Source of the DNA: Colwellia psychrerythraea 34H
GTDB taxonomy: Bacteria; Pseudomonadota; Gammaproteobacteria; Enterobacterales; Alteromonadaceae
Direction of reading: 5' to 3'
NCBI RefSeq assembly: GCF_000012325.1
Contig: NC_003910.7
Coordinates: 2,046,001 to 2,110,000 of the forward strand
Length of the DNA: 64,000 nucleotides
A program made the translations under genes and the position numbers. Positions 62,744-64,000 of the stretch are shown one piece after another; the first letter of the stretch is position 1, and each line of letters begins with the position of its first letter. Below the pieces are notes generated by a model. It was not told where the DNA came from. It made no database searches and saw only the letters and a list, made by a program, of their open reading frames with translations.

Positions 62744-63772
62744 TTACTGTAGTAATTTGGTCCATACCTTATCCACTAACTTTTGTGCTGCAGGCGAACA
62801 AGCGCGGGTAAACTTAATGAAAGCTGTTGGGAATATTTCAGGTGAATTTTCCTTTTTATGTATTGCTTTACTCTCATCAATGGCTACTGCAGAGGAATGT
62901 GCATAATAATTGTACTCAATTGTGGCATTGTCTTTCTCACTCATCCAGTTAATGAAGGTTTTAGCATTATCTGAATTACGTGAATTCCTAGGAACTACCA
63001 TAGAGTCCAACCAACCCACTAAGCCTTCTTTAGGTTGCGCGTATTCAATTGGTGCGTTGTTATTTTTACGTGCACGCATTGAATCGCCATCCCACCAATT
63101 GTGCATTACGACCTCTCCGCTGGAGATGCGTGAGCTGATGTTATCTGAGCTGTAAACGGCCACATATTCTTTCTGTTTTTTTAACAGCTGATACACTTTT
63201 TTCATATCCGTTCTCTTTTCAGTACAAAAATCTATGTCTAAGTACAGTTGAGCTGCAGGAATTATTTCATCTGGAGTACTAAATACAGCTACATTTCCCG
63301 CTGCGGCGCCTGTAGGCTCAAAAAATTCTTTCCAAGAATTTGCCGGGCCTTTATATTTATCACGATTAACTGTATAGCCCGCGGTACCGTAAACAAAGGG
63401 AATAGAATACTCTGAACTTTTATCCCACCACTTATTCTTCCACCTATCATCAACTTGTTTGAATGCCGTCATATTTTTGGCATCAATGTTTTTCAATAAA
63501 CCTTCTTGAATCATTATTTTAACGAAATGTTGGCTAGGGAAAACAACATCATAATCACTGCTGCCAGATTTAAGCTTTGCCAGTAAATCTTCATTCGAAG
63601 TATAGCTGTCCAAAGTAATTTCGATGCCAGTTTCTTTTTGAAAGTTCTCGATCAACACTGGATCTATCGACTCTGCCCAAGTGTAAACATTAAGTTGGTT
63701 ATTCTCTGCGTTTGCTCCTGTCGTCAGAGAAATACTCAAAGCTAATAAACTGACTTTTGTAATATATTTCAT
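62744..63772 (-). CDS. Spermidine/putrescine-type ABC transporter substrate-binding protein
   Basis: A 342-residue periplasmic protein with signal peptide (cleavage near ANA-EN, residue 22). The mature start LNVYTWAESIDPVLIENFQK and YDVVFPSQHFVKIMIQ, IPFVYGTAGYTVNRDKY and GEVVMHNWWDGDS match the PotD/PotF family. The gene follows a PotC/PotI-type permease gene by 62 nt on the same strand, so a complete pot-type operon enters the window from the right. Whether it prefers putrescine, spermidine or another amine cannot be told. Confidence 0.88.
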   Translation of the reverse strand: MKYITKVSLLALSISLTTGANAENNQLNVYTWAESIDPVLIENFQKETGIEITLDSYTSNEDLLAKLKSGSSDYDVVFPSQHFVKIMIQEGLLKNIDAKNMTAFKQVDDRWKNKWWDKSSEYSIPFVYGTAGYTVNRDKYKGPANSWKEFFEPTGAAAGNVAVFSTPDEIIPAAQLYLDIDFCTEKRTDMKKVYQLLKKQKEYVAVYSSDNISSRISSGEVVMHNWWDGDSMRARKNNNAPIEYAQPKEGLVGWLDSMVVPRNSRNSDNAKTFINWMSEKDNATIEYNYYAHSSAVAIDESKAIHKKENSPEIFPTAFIKFTRACSPAAQKLVDKVWTKLLQ

Positions 63773-63834
63773 AGATTTATTCCTTTTATTTTAATTAATT
63801 ATGTAGGTATTCTAATTATACGTAACTACTTTAC

Positions 63835-64000
63835 TTATCTACTCCGTTTTGCAATTAACCAACAAGGAGTGGCTATCAGCAAAGATGCCACCATGATGAG
63901 TGTCGATATAGCATTGAGTTCTGGCGATACTCCCTGCTTTACCAGTGAAAAAATATAAACAGGTAATGTTGTCGCACCACCTCCTGAGACGATATTACTG
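63835..64000 (-). CDS. Polyamine ABC transporter permease (PotC/PotI type), C-terminal end, partial
   Basis: The minus-strand frame from the window edge encodes 54 residues and a stop. The pattern SNIVSGGGATTLPVYIFSLV then VSPELNAISTLIMVA, a last transmembrane helix and a basic tail AKRSR is the conserved C-terminus of PotC/PotI permeases. The rest of the gene is beyond 64000. Confidence 0.85.
   Translation of the reverse strand, partial: SNIVSGGGATTLPVYIFSLVKQGVSPELNAISTLIMVASLLIATPCWLIAKRSR

Noticed and set aside
1..64000. CRISPR arrays, rRNA and tRNA genes
   Set aside because: No regularly spaced repeats or recognisable structural RNA genes were seen by eye; a tRNAscan or CRISPR finder run would be decisive.

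Overview
The window looks like chromosomal DNA of a marine, psychrophile-type gammaproteobacterium, most like Colwellia or a close relative in the Alteromonadales. This placement is an inference from protein resemblance, the AT-rich base composition, the synteny (ccoNOQP-ccoHIS-fnr-uspE, gloB beside a methyltransferase) and the dispersed short repeats with TATACCC-type ends. No rRNA or tRNA gene was seen.

The first two thirds (1-42 kb) are mostly housekeeping and catabolic genes. They begin with the 3' part of a TonB-dependent receptor, then purine salvage (deoD, add), two exported hydrolases, a 2-oxoglutarate/Fe(II) oxygenase and the three-subunit 5-oxoprolinase pxpABC. Next is a respiratory block on the minus strand: uspE, fnr, a TauE/DsbD-2-like membrane protein, ccoS, ccoI, ccoH, then ccoP-Q-O-N and a second four-cysteine Crp/Fnr regulator. 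A perfect FNR-type palindrome and a perfect CRP-type palindrome lie upstream of ccoN, and a near-perfect FNR box precedes uspE. mltD, gloB, a SAM methyltransferase, a Nif3-like protein, elyC, a BCCT transporter, a lysine riboswitch with lysC, a gpx-ohrR pair and a beta-hydroxyacid dehydrogenase follow. A C4-dicarboxylate block (33.7-40.4 kb) has a DASS transporter, a porin and a DctB/DctD-type two-component system. Both the transporter and the porin have a correctly spaced sigma-54 promoter, and the regulator is a sigma-54 activator, so the block reads as a self-contained regulon.

Between sbcB and gabD (about 42.0-48.5 kb) sits a mobile island: a tyrosine integrase, an unknown gene directly behind it, two overlapping AlpA-like regulators, an inovirus-Gp2-like replication protein, a small GAGxPxGNxNALKHG protein, a second unknown gene, a decayed IS66 transposase and a decayed second integrase. 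It resembles a small phage satellite or inovirus-derived element.

The last third (48.5-64 kb) is a polyamine/GABA catabolism and sensing region. It holds gabD, a gabT broken by a single-base frameshift, a polyamine:pyruvate-type aminotransferase, a TorF-type porin, an APC permease with a nitrilase-family hydrolase, a PotD/PotF-like binding protein and the end of a PotC/PotI permease. It also contains a three-gene signalling unit: a probable Tat-exported solute-binding protein, a 7TM-type histidine kinase with a large periplasmic domain, and a LuxR-type response regulator. Two near-identical 16-bp palindromes, 21 bp apart centre to centre, precede this unit. Remnants of DUF3422 and DUF1214 genes and a MOSC-flavin-ferredoxin fusion lie in the same region.
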